Shown: positions 27,870 to 37,271 of the stretch, piece by piece
Position numbering within the stretch: the stretch's first letter is position 1
Layout of the letters: every line of letters begins with the position of its first letter
Source of the DNA: UBA8199 sp035358715
GTDB taxonomy: Bacteria; Verrucomicrobiota; Verrucomicrobiia; Limisphaerales; UBA8199
Direction: 5' to 3'
Length of the DNA: 64,000 nt
NCBI GenBank assembly: GCA_035358715.1
Contig: DAOPPX010000007.1
Coordinates: 1 to 64,000, forward strand
The notes under the pieces: generated by a model
Database searches by the model: none
Told to the model about the DNA's origin: nothing
What the model saw: the letters and a program-made list of their open reading frames with translations, nothing else
Program-made: the position numbers and the translations under genes

Positions 27870-30800
27870 TCACCCCTCTCTCGCCCTCCGCTTCCCCTCA
27901 ATCGTCAGATGAACATCATTCACCCGCTCGCCGGTGAACCCGCTCCCATTCCAAAACCACGGGTAATCTTCTTTCGCTCGGTGCGGCTCTTTGCCGCGGT
28001 CCTTCTCCCACCTGATGTTCGGCTTGACGCGCAGTACGCCGGCCCCTTTCTTCCCATTCGGCAAGTCGCTCGCCAGAAACGGCCGGATGTTCATCCGCAC
28101 GCCGTCATTGACGTCCGGCTCCCATCCGATGGCCTGCTGCGAAAGGGGCTTCCACCGGACGAAAATGTCGACCCCGGTGCCCTGGGCCGGAGCGCCCTCG
28201 CCGGCCAGAATGGCTTCCAACCGCTCCTTCAGCGCCAGGGCCGCAGCCAACCGCTCTTCCGCTCCCTCTTCCCCGCGCTTTAGGCCGTCTTTCTGTCGCG
28301 TAATCCAGTCACCGAGGTAACTGTGCGTCAAATTCTCCAATGTCCGCCGGCCACTTTCACCAGCCGCGAGCCGGTGGTAGTTCACCAGCGCGTGAAAACC
28401 ATCCCGCTTCCGTCCGTCCCAAATGTGCCAGATGAAAGGTCGGTGATGGAACAGGTCGCAATGCTGTTCGAAGAAGTCATTCCGCAGCCACTGCTCCAGG
28501 TCACCCGCGTCTGAACCGCTGGCGCGGATTAGCTCCAGCTCTTTGCCGCCCTTCCAGTCGTTCCCGTAGGCCACTGCCAGCAGCTTGCGCAGTCGCTCTG
28601 CCGCCGGCTCCTCGCCCCGGACCGGCGGAATACAAACGATGCCGTCATCGTCCGCCAGCTTCTCCAGGCCATCTGGCCCCAGCGCAGCACAATCAGGAAG
28701 ACTCGAACCCGTCTGCCGCGGCCACCCATACCCGACCAATCGCGCCACAGCTACCTGTAACGGTTGGTCCGCACCCTTCGGGTTTCCATTGAATAGCCAC
28801 TGGGTCGCATCGCTCGAGAACGGCTTCGGCAATCCATTCGGATACCTCTCCGCCGCTACCCCTTGCCAGTGCACGAGGTCGAAGGGCACCTTGCCCAAGT
28901 AGCCATTATCTATACTAAGTCCTTGGTTGGCCGCCCTCGCCGCAGCAACAAACTCATCGGATAAGCAAAAAGCCGCAACAGTATTAAAATCTCGTTCATT
29001 GTAAGGGACAACTACAGGCACGAGGCTGTGAAATAGCTGTCCGTCATACACCGCGCGGGCAAGACTGCCAACGCGATCGATGGCAATGCCACGTTTTCCC
29101 CAAGCTTCCCGTCCACGAATGACGCCGGTGTGGTCGTCAGTATCTATGAGCAGGCGGGACACAAGATCCTCGCGACCCGAATACAACCCGCGCTCCTGCG
29201 ATGGTGCCTGAAGGAACCGCCACGAATCGCCGACACGCGGCACCTCCCAAAAATGGCGTCGCCATCTCCCATCGTCGGCCGTCGTCAACCCTTGGTAGCA
29301 GCCAGCCCACTTCACCAAGTACGTCTTGATCCCCCCTGGCGCAAAGCTGACGCTCGCGTCTGGATTGCTCAGTTGCTCCGCCTGCCCAATAAACACCGGT
29401 CCGGCCGGTGCTTCCGCCCTGAGCATTTCCGACTTGTCGCCGGGTACTCTCGCGCTTGAAGCATCAATGGCGAATACTTGGTGTTCCTGATGGGGCGCGG
29501 CTCTCGTGAACCCGATTAGAATGACGTTAACCACCTCGCCGCTGATGGTCTCAAACGCCCGCGGACCCAGTCTGGCCACGGTGTTCCACCTCGCCTGGCG
29601 CAGGAGCATGGCTCGAAGGTGCTTATACGAGCCCTGGAACAGCCAACCTTGGGGGGTCACCAAAGCTGTGCTCCCATTTGCCGAACAAAAATCCAGGCAG
29701 CGCTCAACAAAGCAGGTCGCAAGATCAGCCTTGGCTTCAGGGTGTACTCGCTCACACCAATCTTTGAGCATGTCACTTTGCTTTCCACGCCCAAGGTACG
29801 GCACGTTGGTAGCGACAAGAGTAAACTGGCCACCGAGTATTTCAGCCGCCTTCGTGATTCCTTGCGCCGTGACCGCCATTTCGTGAGCCACGTCGTCCCG
29901 ACCCTCCTGCGCCAGCGCCTTCGTCAGCAGCGGCCGCAACTCCTGAAAGCCCGCCTCGAGCAAATCGCCCCCGCCCGCGCGCGGGTTGATGAGGCTGCCT
30001 AGCACGGGAGCATTCTGGAACAACCGGTAAAGCCGTGCCATGCCGCGCTGGAGCTTGTCGCTGTCGCCGGCCAACTTCAGCCAATCAGCTTCCCGGGCGT
30101 TCGGTGCGAGGCCCGCACACGCAATGTGCATCGGCGGCAGCGCGCAATGCCCGACCCGCCGCCATGCCGCCAGCGCCACGCTAAACGCCCCGATCTGCGT
30201 GCAACGCGCATCAAGCTCCAGCCCGAACAGATTGTCGCCGATGACCGTCGCCACCGCCGCCTTCTCATCCGCTTTTTCCTCCGCCATCCGTAGGGCCACC
30301 AGGCGCTCGAACATCGCCACGATGAAATGGCCCGACCCGCAACACGGGTCCAGGCACTTCAATTCCTTCGCAGTCTTAGGCCAGCCCTCAAAAGTGCCCG
30401 CGGCGGGCGCCCATCTGCCGTCCTTGCCTTTGACGAACCGCAGGTACTTCCAGGGCACCCCGGGCAGGGCGACCGCCTTGCGTAGTTCCTCCTCAGTCTT
30501 GGCGCCGTTAGCCAGACCCGGGTTGGCCGCCAGGACCTTCCCGGCCCACCATGCGCCGAGCGTGTTATCCAGCAAAAAGTCCACCATGTAATCCTCGGTG
30601 AACAGTTGCGTCACGGACGGCAGTTCATCGGCGCCGATCTTGTCGCCCGACGCGTTCACCTGGTCCTTGCGCTCCGTCTGCCAGAACTGGTAGCACCAGC
30701 CCAACGCATCGCTGGCGGTAAAGACGGCCGCCGGCAATTCGTCCAGCAGTTCCTCCAAATCAATCTGGTCCTCCTTCGCCAGCGCTACCTGCAGCACGGG

Positions 30801-31241
30801 ATCGTCCGCGCGGAAAATCTCCGGCAGCATCACCTGCGCATACCGCCCGGCCAGCGCCCACAAATTCGTCTTCGCCTCTTTCGCCAGCTCCTTGCACTCT
30901 TCCAAGCTCACCGCCACGCCCATCTCCGGCTCAATGAGCAAATGGTTCTCGGCCAAAAACCGAGCGAACAACATCCGGTGCCAATGCTCGTAAGCGCACT
31001 CCTGCGCCAGGTGCTTGATGGCCAACTGTCCCCTGGCATCCTGAACATCCCCAAGCTGCCGCGCCCGCGCGCGCAGTTTGTTGCGCAAATCCTTCTGCCC
31101 CTTCCCCATGTGCCCGTAAGCCTCATGGTGATGCACGGCCAGCGCTTCCAGCGCCGCCTTCGCCGCCTTTTCGCCCAGGTTGCGCGAGGCCACCGAGGTC
31201 CGCTCCAATTTGTTCCGCAGCTCTGTTGCCAATGTTGCCAT
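27870..31241 (-). CDS. pglX: PglX, BREX adenine-specific DNA methyltransferase
   Basis: A 1,123-residue methyltransferase that marks host DNA at a non-palindromic site and provides BREX self-recognition. The AdoMet-binding motif is LDPCCGSGHF (298-307) and the catalytic adenine motif is ATNVPYLGRG (Asn479-Val-Pro-Tyr482), an NPPY variant. The region after about residue 600 is a target-recognition-like domain, ending in a helical segment with HRPFIWHIWDG. Length and architecture are normal for PglX. Codon use resembles the flanking BREX genes except for an AT-richer stretch near 28,900-29,000 in the putative recognition region, which could reflect domain exchange. Confidence 0.93.
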   Translation of the reverse strand: MATLATELRNKLERTSVASRNLGEKAAKAALEALAVHHHEAYGHMGKGQKDLRNKLRARARQLGDVQDARGQLAIKHLAQECAYEHWHRMLFARFLAENHLLIEPEMGVAVSLEECKELAKEAKTNLWALAGRYAQVMLPEIFRADDPVLQVALAKEDQIDLEELLDELPAAVFTASDALGWCYQFWQTERKDQVNASGDKIGADELPSVTQLFTEDYMVDFLLDNTLGAWWAGKVLAANPGLANGAKTEEELRKAVALPGVPWKYLRFVKGKDGRWAPAAGTFEGWPKTAKELKCLDPCCGSGHFIVAMFERLVALRMAEEKADEKAAVATVIGDNLFGLELDARCTQIGAFSVALAAWRRVGHCALPPMHIACAGLAPNAREADWLKLAGDSDKLQRGMARLYRLFQNAPVLGSLINPRAGGGDLLEAGFQELRPLLTKALAQEGRDDVAHEMAVTAQGITKAAEILGGQFTLVATNVPYLGRGKQSDMLKDWCERVHPEAKADLATCFVERCLDFCSANGSTALVTPQGWLFQGSYKHLRAMLLRQARWNTVARLGPRAFETISGEVVNVILIGFTRAAPHQEHQVFAIDASSARVPGDKSEMLRAEAPAGPVFIGQAEQLSNPDASVSFAPGGIKTYLVKWAGCYQGLTTADDGRWRRHFWEVPRVGDSWRFLQAPSQERGLYSGREDLVSRLLIDTDDHTGVIRGREAWGKRGIAIDRVGSLARAVYDGQLFHSLVPVVVPYNERDFNTVAAFCLSDEFVAAARAANQGLSIDNGYLGKVPFDLVHWQGVAAERYPNGLPKPFSSDATQWLFNGNPKGADQPLQVAVARLVGYGWPRQTGSSLPDCAALGPDGLEKLADDDGIVCIPPVRGEEPAAERLRKLLAVAYGNDWKGGKELELIRASGSDAGDLEQWLRNDFFEQHCDLFHHRPFIWHIWDGRKRDGFHALVNYHRLAAGESGRRTLENLTHSYLGDWITRQKDGLKRGEEGAEERLAAALALKERLEAILAGEGAPAQGTGVDIFVRWKPLSQQAIGWEPDVNDGVRMNIRPFLASDLPNGKKGAGVLRVKPNIRWEKDRGKEPHRAKEDYPWFWNGSGFTGERVNDVHLTIEGKRRAREG

Positions 31242-31244
31242 ACG

Positions 31245-32141
31245 TCAGTTTTCCCATCCCTCCCACATCTGCATCAGCGCCAGCAAAAACGCCTCGCACT
31301 TCGCCTTCGTCCACTGAACGTTGGCGTTGCCCAACAACCTGTACTGTTTATTAGCGCACACCAGCTTGCTCCGGTCGGTATCCTTCAGCCAGTTGACGCA
31401 ATTGCAGAAGGTGTCCTGGTAGCTCTCGCCAAACTTCTCATCCGGCACATTCCACACCATCCCCTCGATGTAATAGGACGGCGCAGTGTCCTTCCCAATC
31501 TTCCCGTCATCCACCAGCTTGGTCCTCATGTTCTTCATAATCCGCACCATCGGCTTGAACCAACCGTCGGTCGCCTGGTGCTTCGCGGTGCAGTTCTCCG
31601 AATGGAGCTTCGGGTAGTTGATGACCTCACCGCTGGAATCCGTCGGGAAAATAATCCCGCTCACGTACTCCTGGTCGTCCTCATCAATGAACCGGATGTA
31701 TCGGCGGTACTGATAGCAGGCAACAACGTCCGCGCTCCGCCGCGAGTCATTGGCCTTGATTTTAACAGCCTTGTTGCCCGGCTTAACGTCGCCTTCCCCA
31801 AACGCCTTCGACAGCCTCAGAACCACCCCCCTCTTAAACTCGTCGAAAGTGTAAGTCGCCTTGCCGTACGCCTGGTGATAAGCCTGCTGCTGCTCCGGCG
31901 GTAACGGGCTCAAGTCACTCCGCCAAATCGAATCCAGCCGCATGACCGTGTCCACGTCGCTCTCCGCGTAGATGTTCGTGTCATTGCCGTAAGAGCCTTG
32001 GAGGAAGACCTCGAAGGTCTTATCCTTGTACACGGACTTCTGGCTCTCCAGCGCCGCCCGCACCGCGTTATAGGTGTCGCACGACCCCTGCATCGCCCCC
32101 TGATGGGACCATGTATCCAATTGCTCTTCTGGAATGGGCAT
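31245..32141 (-). CDS. CD-NTase-like nucleotidyltransferase embedded in BREX
   Basis: A 298-residue protein lying between brxC and pglX, three bases from pglX. It has the CD-NTase/DNA-polymerase-beta signature: FLQGSYGNDTNIYAESDVD with Gly49-Ser50 and metal Asp62/Asp64, and a third acidic residue Asp138 in RRSADVVACY. It therefore looks competent for nucleotidyl transfer or cyclic-oligonucleotide synthesis. No cognate effector with a nucleotide-sensing domain is adjacent. Options are a signalling enzyme coupled to BREX, an NTase that AMPylates or modifies a partner, or a toxin component. Its sequence is clearly different from the CBASS CD-NTase at 20.1-21.1 kb. Confidence 0.82.
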   Translation of the reverse strand: MPIPEEQLDTWSHQGAMQGSCDTYNAVRAALESQKSVYKDKTFEVFLQGSYGNDTNIYAESDVDTVMRLDSIWRSDLSPLPPEQQQAYHQAYGKATYTFDEFKRGVVLRLSKAFGEGDVKPGNKAVKIKANDSRRSADVVACYQYRRYIRFIDEDDQEYVSGIIFPTDSSGEVINYPKLHSENCTAKHQATDGWFKPMVRIMKNMRTKLVDDGKIGKDTAPSYYIEGMVWNVPDEKFGESYQDTFCNCVNWLKDTDRSKLVCANKQYRLLGNANVQWTKAKCEAFLLALMQMWEGWEN

Positions 32142-32168
32142 ATTGCTCTTCGTTTCCTTCTGTTCAGG

Positions 32169-35100
32169 TCAGTTCACCACCACTGGCCCGTCCTTGAGCT
32201 TCGCCAACAGTTCCTTCTCCGCTTCCGCCAGCCACGCCCTCACGTCTTCGGGGGTCTTGAGCGTGCCGCTGCTCAGGCGCACACTTTGCGCCTTCGGCTC
32301 CAACAACCGCGCCGCCGCCATCGCCACTTGCCGGAATCGCTCGGGCAGTGCGTCCGCTAAGGCTTTCCACTCTGCCAAAGACCGCGCCGACAGCTCTCTC
32401 AGTAAGGCGCTATCATCCCCAATCGAAAGCTCCGCCGGCGCCACCAGCCCGGCCTCAGCCAACAGCCGGCTCTGGTCGCCGCTGCTCAGCTTTTGCCAGT
32501 TGTCGCTGGCGGCCAAGGCCCCCATTTCCCGACCGAAGGCTTCCTTCACTGCCGCGTGCGCCTTCTTCAGCGCGCCACGCAGCAAACCTGTCGCCTGCCC
32601 GTGAATGGCCGGCACCGGGTCGCTCGTGTCCAGCAACCGCCGCTCACGACACACCGCATCAGCCTCGGCCTGAACGCCGGCCGCCTCGGCAACGCCCTTG
32701 GCGTGGCCCAGCAATTCCGCAAGCGTCTGCCACCCGGGCAGCCGCTTCTCCGCCAGTTTCCCGCGCTCCTGCCATTGCTCCCGCAGCTTCTTGAGCTCGT
32801 CATGCTCGCGCAGCAGCGCCGCCAGCATTTCGTTGCCGCTCAGCGTCCGAATGCTATCCAAAACCGTCGTCTTCGGGCATTCCGGCAGCGGCGCCGCGCC
32901 GCCGGCCTTCGCCGCCAGCTTGTCCATCAGTTCGATGAACCGCTCCGCCACCACGCCTTCTTCTTCCGGTTTGCAGCTCAGGCCAGCTTCCTGGAACAGC
33001 TTGCGCAGCTTAATCCGCCCCTTCACGTCTATCGCAACGGTCTCGGTGCGGAAGTCGGTGACCGAGATTTTGGCCTGGTCGAGTTGGCCGAGCACCATCA
33101 CCGTCCCCTTGTGCACGGCGCGCAGATGCCCGGTGGTGTGCAGCGTGATAAGCGCGGCGTCCACGGCGTCCCGCGGCCAGCCATACGGCGCGCCTTCAAA
33201 CTGGTCCCGAATTTCCTTCCCCTTCTTGCCGGAACCCACCGCCGCCAATATCGCCGCGCACACGGCATGCTTCTCCGGGCTCTCCGACCAACTCACCGCC
33301 TGCAGGGCGTTGGTGTCTTTCGCCTTGGCCCGGTTGATGACGCTGGGCCAGTGCGCATCGTCGCCCTCCCGGAATTGCGGAAACAGCCGGTCCAAAGAGT
33401 CCTCGGCTGCCGAACGCACCTTCTCAATCAGATCCAGGCCCATCACTTCCGTACCGCCGCCCTTGAACACCTTGGCCGAGCCTATCAGTTCCCGCACGAT
33501 GCGGTCCCGGTTGCTCTCCGCTGTTGCCCGCCGGGTCTCCATCGCCGACCGCGCTTCATTACCCTCCATCGTCGTCGGCACGCCCTTGAACTCCAGCGTC
33601 GCCTTCGCGGCCTCAAATTCCACGATCGCATTCTTGAGGTCCTCAGCACTGGCCCTTGAAATGTGGACAAACACCGTGGCGCTGTCGGTTCCAGCCGCTT
33701 GCGCATCGGTCAGCACCGTCTTTTCCGAATCACCCCAGCCGTCCCGAATCCACACCGGCACCTCCGTGCCCTCAACCGCCGGCGCGTCGCTGCCGTAATG
33801 AATCTTCAAAGTGCGCGCGGTCTTGCTCAGGCCATGCACCATCCGGATGCCAGTCAGCGCCTTGGTGCATTCCGCATTCAACAGCGCGGCCCGCTTGCTG
33901 TTGATGCCGGCCAAGTCGCTGTTCTGCGTTGTGGACCGCCGCCGAAACTCGTTCTCCCACTCGCTGCTCTCCCGCGTTTGCAGGCTGTACTCGTCGTCAA
34001 TCTTGATGAGCTTCGCCTCGCCCACCAGCCTGTCTAGGATGCGCGGGATGTCCCGCCGCAGCCGCGCCCCATCTTTCTCCAGGTCCTCAACCAGCAGGTC
34101 CGCCAGCATCTCCGGCGTCGCCCGCACCCCAATGTCCGCCACCTTGTCGCGCGACATTTTCCGAATCAGGAAAATCAAGCCGCACACCCGGCTGGCCAGC
34201 TCCCCGTCCGGCTTCTCGCTCCGCAGGTTGCGAATCGTCTCATCAATTTCCCGCGGCAGCACCTGTGACCGCAGCAGGTCCGCCTGGAGTTGGTCGAAAA
34301 TGCAGTCCGCCGCCAACACCGTGCCGAGCGGCTGCTCCGCCAGCGCCCGAACCGCGTCATACACAATCCGCAGTTGCGTGCGAAGCTGGGCCGTCGTCCC
34401 TTGCCGGTCAATGTCCCGCAGCACCCGCTCCCAGAACCGCCGCCGCACCGGCAGCAGCGGGTAATCATCCACCCGCACCCGCTTGTCCTCTTCGCGCGGG
34501 CCAATCTTCGTGGACGCCAGGTGCCGGTCCACTTCCCCGGCGTTCGCCTCCAGCATGTCCTCGACCGCCTTTTTCTTGTCGGCCTTCTTGGCCAGCACCA
34601 CCCGGCGCGTCACGGTCTCCACATCCGAATCCGAAAGCTCCACGCTGATCTTGAACCGGTCGCGCAGGCGTTGCAGCAGTGGGTCCGAGCCGGCCAGCGC
34701 CGTCTGCCCGGCCCCGAGCAGCATTACCCGGCTGTCCAGTTGCTTGCAGACGGCCTCCGCGACCATTTGCACGTCATACGACCGCTGCTGGTCGCCACCG
34801 ATGTAAAGCTGCACTTCGTCCAGCACCAGCAGCGTGCAGGGCAGCTTCCCGTTTTCCTCGAGCACCTCCCGTATCAGCCGGATGAACTCGTCGTCGCTCA
34901 CCGTGTCCCGCCGCGGAAATTGCGCCCGCAACGCCTCCCGTGCCTTCCTCTCATCCGCAGCAAAGTTCGCGTCGGCCGCCAGCAGGGCCTTCGCAATCAG
35001 CGGGCTTACATACAGGTCGTTCAGCTCCTTGAGAAAATTCTTCCCCGCCGCCTCCACCGACTTGCGCACCTTGTCGTAAATCCCCGCCTTCCTCAGCCAA

Positions 35101-35618
35101 AGACAAAACTGCGCTTGCGGCAGCGACTCCGGCAGCCCCTTGGATTTGAAGATGATCCCCAGCACCGCCAGGCGCACGTTCAGACCGCCACCAGCCGGCA
35201 GCGCCCCGGCGGCCGCATGCAGGCCGCCAAACCGTTTCCCCAGCGTGTCCAGTTCCTTCAGCAGCTCTTTGACCTCCGCCGGCAGGTTCGCCAGCCCGCG
35301 CGCCGTCTCCCCTGTGTCTGGAAATTTCGTGTCCACCCAGAGATGCCGCGCAATCTTCTCCAGCGTGGATTTGCCGCTCCCGAAAAACCCGCTAACCCAC
35401 CCCGCCGGCTGCGACGCCGAATTGATGTTGGCGATATACGATTCCAGAATCCGGATCAGCCCCTCTTTGTACTGCCCCTCGCACACGAAATGCGACAGCT
35501 CAAACCTCAGCGTTTCCAATTCTTGCGTCGTGACCGCGTCTTTCACGGCCGCCACGCCATCGTTTAACAGCTTCGTCTTGGTCGGGTCGCGTTGGAACAG
35601 TTCCTTGTTTCGTATCAT
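32169..35618 (-). CDS. brxC: BrxC, BREX P-loop ATPase
   Basis: A 1,149-residue AAA+-type ATPase. The true start is ATG 35618 (MIRNKELFQRDPTKTKLL), which overlaps the brxB stop as ATGA; the frame is open further upstream but only as an out-of-phase shadow of brxB. Walker A GFFGSGKST lies at 78-86 and a Walker B-like LLVLDEVQLYIGGD near residue 270. The remainder is helical with coiled-coil potential (RATAESNRDRIVREL and LKKLREQWQERGKLAEKR). BrxC is essential for both BREX methylation and defence and probably forms the DNA-bound core with PglX, BrxB and PglZ. Confidence 0.93.
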   Translation of the reverse strand: MIRNKELFQRDPTKTKLLNDGVAAVKDAVTTQELETLRFELSHFVCEGQYKEGLIRILESYIANINSASQPAGWVSGFFGSGKSTLEKIARHLWVDTKFPDTGETARGLANLPAEVKELLKELDTLGKRFGGLHAAAGALPAGGGLNVRLAVLGIIFKSKGLPESLPQAQFCLWLRKAGIYDKVRKSVEAAGKNFLKELNDLYVSPLIAKALLAADANFAADERKAREALRAQFPRRDTVSDDEFIRLIREVLEENGKLPCTLLVLDEVQLYIGGDQQRSYDVQMVAEAVCKQLDSRVMLLGAGQTALAGSDPLLQRLRDRFKISVELSDSDVETVTRRVVLAKKADKKKAVEDMLEANAGEVDRHLASTKIGPREEDKRVRVDDYPLLPVRRRFWERVLRDIDRQGTTAQLRTQLRIVYDAVRALAEQPLGTVLAADCIFDQLQADLLRSQVLPREIDETIRNLRSEKPDGELASRVCGLIFLIRKMSRDKVADIGVRATPEMLADLLVEDLEKDGARLRRDIPRILDRLVGEAKLIKIDDEYSLQTRESSEWENEFRRRSTTQNSDLAGINSKRAALLNAECTKALTGIRMVHGLSKTARTLKIHYGSDAPAVEGTEVPVWIRDGWGDSEKTVLTDAQAAGTDSATVFVHISRASAEDLKNAIVEFEAAKATLEFKGVPTTMEGNEARSAMETRRATAESNRDRIVRELIGSAKVFKGGGTEVMGLDLIEKVRSAAEDSLDRLFPQFREGDDAHWPSVINRAKAKDTNALQAVSWSESPEKHAVCAAILAAVGSGKKGKEIRDQFEGAPYGWPRDAVDAALITLHTTGHLRAVHKGTVMVLGQLDQAKISVTDFRTETVAIDVKGRIKLRKLFQEAGLSCKPEEEGVVAERFIELMDKLAAKAGGAAPLPECPKTTVLDSIRTLSGNEMLAALLREHDELKKLREQWQERGKLAEKRLPGWQTLAELLGHAKGVAEAAGVQAEADAVCRERRLLDTSDPVPAIHGQATGLLRGALKKAHAAVKEAFGREMGALAASDNWQKLSSGDQSRLLAEAGLVAPAELSIGDDSALLRELSARSLAEWKALADALPERFRQVAMAAARLLEPKAQSVRLSSGTLKTPEDVRAWLAEAEKELLAKLKDGPVVVN

Positions 35619-36175
35619 ACTTGTCCTCCAGTGTGCAGGGTGATGGGCACGGCCAGGTAATTCCACCCGTCCCGGGCATCCAGCAGCCGATAGTTGTTGT
35701 TCTCGAATTCTCCCGGGAAGAAAAGCACCAGGCGCCCACGAATGTTCTGCTCCAGCTCCTTCAACACGAGCGACACCCGCGAAAAGCCGAAGAGGCTTGC
35801 CACCCCGCAGGCCGCCACCACGCAATTTTCGTCCGCCCGCGCGTCCGTCAGAACCTGCCGCAATTGCTCCGCCGCATAGTGCAGGAAATCGGTCTCCAGC
35901 TTTATGTTCAGGTCCGCTGGCGTCTCGAAATATTGCTCGCGGTATTCCGTCGCCGCCATCCACTTGGCGAAAACCGACGTGAAATCGAACTGAAGCCAGC
36001 CGTGCCCCGCGCCCGTCGTGGCCATCTCGAACAGCTCCAGCCGCGCCCGCAGCCGGCGCTCCTCGGTCTTCGGATAAACCACGAAAACAGTTTTTTGCGC
36101 GCCGGCCAGGTTCCGCTGCCACGGCGCTCCTATGTGCGCTTTATAGCTCGCTACCAGTTCTTCAATGTGACCCAT
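35615..36175 (-). CDS. brxB: BrxB (DUF1788)
   Basis: A 186-residue protein with the BrxB pattern: FVVYPKTEERRLRARLELF near the N-terminus, LQFDFTSVFAKWMA, and a C-terminal GVASLFGFSRVSLVLKELE followed by VLFFPGEFENNNYRLLD. In BREX complexes it bridges BrxC and PglZ. It overlaps brxA by 14 bp and brxC by 4 bp, so all three are translationally linked. Confidence 0.92.
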   Translation of the reverse strand: MGHIEELVASYKAHIGAPWQRNLAGAQKTVFVVYPKTEERRLRARLELFEMATTGAGHGWLQFDFTSVFAKWMAATEYREQYFETPADLNIKLETDFLHYAAEQLRQVLTDARADENCVVAACGVASLFGFSRVSLVLKELEQNIRGRLVLFFPGEFENNNYRLLDARDGWNYLAVPITLHTGGQV

Positions 36176-36983
36176 GGATTACCTTCTTCTCTTGTTCAGT
36201 GAGGATCCCGTCGAACGAAACCACCGTCATCCCGCCCGATGCCTTCATCTCCAGAAAACCCAGCCGCCTGGCATCCATCGCCAGGAAAGTCAGTGCCCCT
36301 TCATCGCGATCCAGCGCGCGCGCAAACAGGGAATTGAACAAGGCCGGTCCCCGGGCGCCGAGCATGTAGCCCAGCGCCAGCGCGAAAGCCACCGCCCCGG
36401 CCGTCGGCTCAATCTTCCGCCGGCGCTTCCGGCCGCGCCCCTCCAAATGCCCGGATTGCGTCCAAGACGACGCCGTGTTCCGCACCACCTTGTCCAACGT
36501 CGCCTCATTCAAACGCCCCTCGACCGCCTGGCGAATCGCCTCGGTCACCCGCTGACGCGCAATTTCTTCCCCCTCCGACATGCCCAGAATCACCGGCGCT
36601 GTGGCACGCAACAGCGGGTCACGAGCCATCGCCGCCAGCAAGGCAAGCTGAGCGTGAGCGCGGTCCTCATTTCCCCAGAACAACCGCAGCAGCCGGAAGA
36701 GCGGCACGGCCGGGTCCAACGCATACAATTCCGTCAGGCGCTGTAGCGACAGCTTGCGCGTGGACGCGGTATGCTTCCCCAGGCAGTTCTCTTCCACCAC
36801 CGCTTTGGCGTAATCCAGCCTCGTCGCCGACGCCGACCGGTGCAGCACCGTCGAAAGCTCGGCCAACATGATGGTCCGGCTCGTGTGCGTTCCCTTGTCG
36901 CCAAACTTGAAGCCAAGCTCCAGCCAGGCCGGCTTTACCTCACCAGCCTGCTGGCCACTCGTAAATATCGGGTCTCGATACAT
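36162..36983 (-). CDS. brxA: BrxA (DUF1819)
   Basis: First gene of the BREX operon, 273 residues. It has the BrxA features: N-terminal PIFTSGQQAGEVKPAW, a helical DNA-binding region (RTIMLAELSTVLH, DYAKAVVEENCLGK, RKLSLQRLTELYALD), a central FRLLRLFWGNED segment and a C-terminal winged-helix-like SGGMTVVSFDGILT. BrxA binds DNA and is needed for BREX defence. The AT-rich, palindrome-containing region 36,984-37,271 upstream is shared with the divergent fic gene and should hold both promoters. Confidence 0.92.
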   Translation of the reverse strand: MYRDPIFTSGQQAGEVKPAWLELGFKFGDKGTHTSRTIMLAELSTVLHRSASATRLDYAKAVVEENCLGKHTASTRKLSLQRLTELYALDPAVPLFRLLRLFWGNEDRAHAQLALLAAMARDPLLRATAPVILGMSEGEEIARQRVTEAIRQAVEGRLNEATLDKVVRNTASSWTQSGHLEGRGRKRRRKIEPTAGAVAFALALGYMLGARGPALFNSLFARALDRDEGALTFLAMDARRLGFLEMKASGGMTVVSFDGILTEQEKKVIHGSH

Positions 36984-37168
36984 TCTTCTTCGCCTTCCGC
37001 AACGTTAAAAATTCGCCGGCAAACTAGCCGGCCAAAGTATGAGGATACATTTACGCCCATTTCCGAGAGCTGTCAAGCATTCCATCTAATCTTTTTTCTG
37101 GCGGGAGCTGACAGGTAATGGAAAACTTCTCTGAAAGCATATATATAATCATTTGCTAAACCCTATAA

Positions 37169-37197
37169 TAGAAAACTCCGGCCGCTCCGGTTTTCTA
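37169..37197. promoter_or_regulatory. Palindrome in the brxA-fic divergent promoter region
   Basis: TAGAAAAC at 37169-37176 and GTTTTCTA at 37190-37197 are perfect inverted arms around a GC-rich centre (TCCGGCCGCTCCG). It sits within the AT-rich 290-bp region between divergent brxA and fic, where operator and promoters are expected. The half-site GAAAAC recurs in the neighbouring palindrome at 37208-37223. Confidence 0.55.
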
Positions 37198-37207
37198 ATA
37201 TATAAAT

Positions 37208-37223
37208 GTTTTCTCTTGAAAAC
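37208..37223. promoter_or_regulatory. Second GTTTTC/GAAAAC palindrome upstream of fic
   Basis: GTTTTC at 37208-37213 and GAAAAC at 37218-37223 with a 4-bp spacer, about 50 bp before the fic start. It shares the half-site of the palindrome at 37169-37197. Two related sites suggest cooperative binding by one regulator, but no BrxR/WYL gene is present in the window. Confidence 0.5.
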
Positions 37224-37271
37224 GTCGATTTATAACAATAAACTAAGCTCCGTAACAATTTTCTAAAAGAA

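Noticed and set aside
31245..32141. BREX-embedded NTase as a second complete CBASS system
   Set aside because: No adjacent effector, Cap2 or Cap3 gene; all neighbours are BREX genes.
35619..36122. N-terminal extension of BrxC upstream of 35618
   Set aside because: It overlaps brxB in another frame; the ATGA overlap at 35618 is the natural start.
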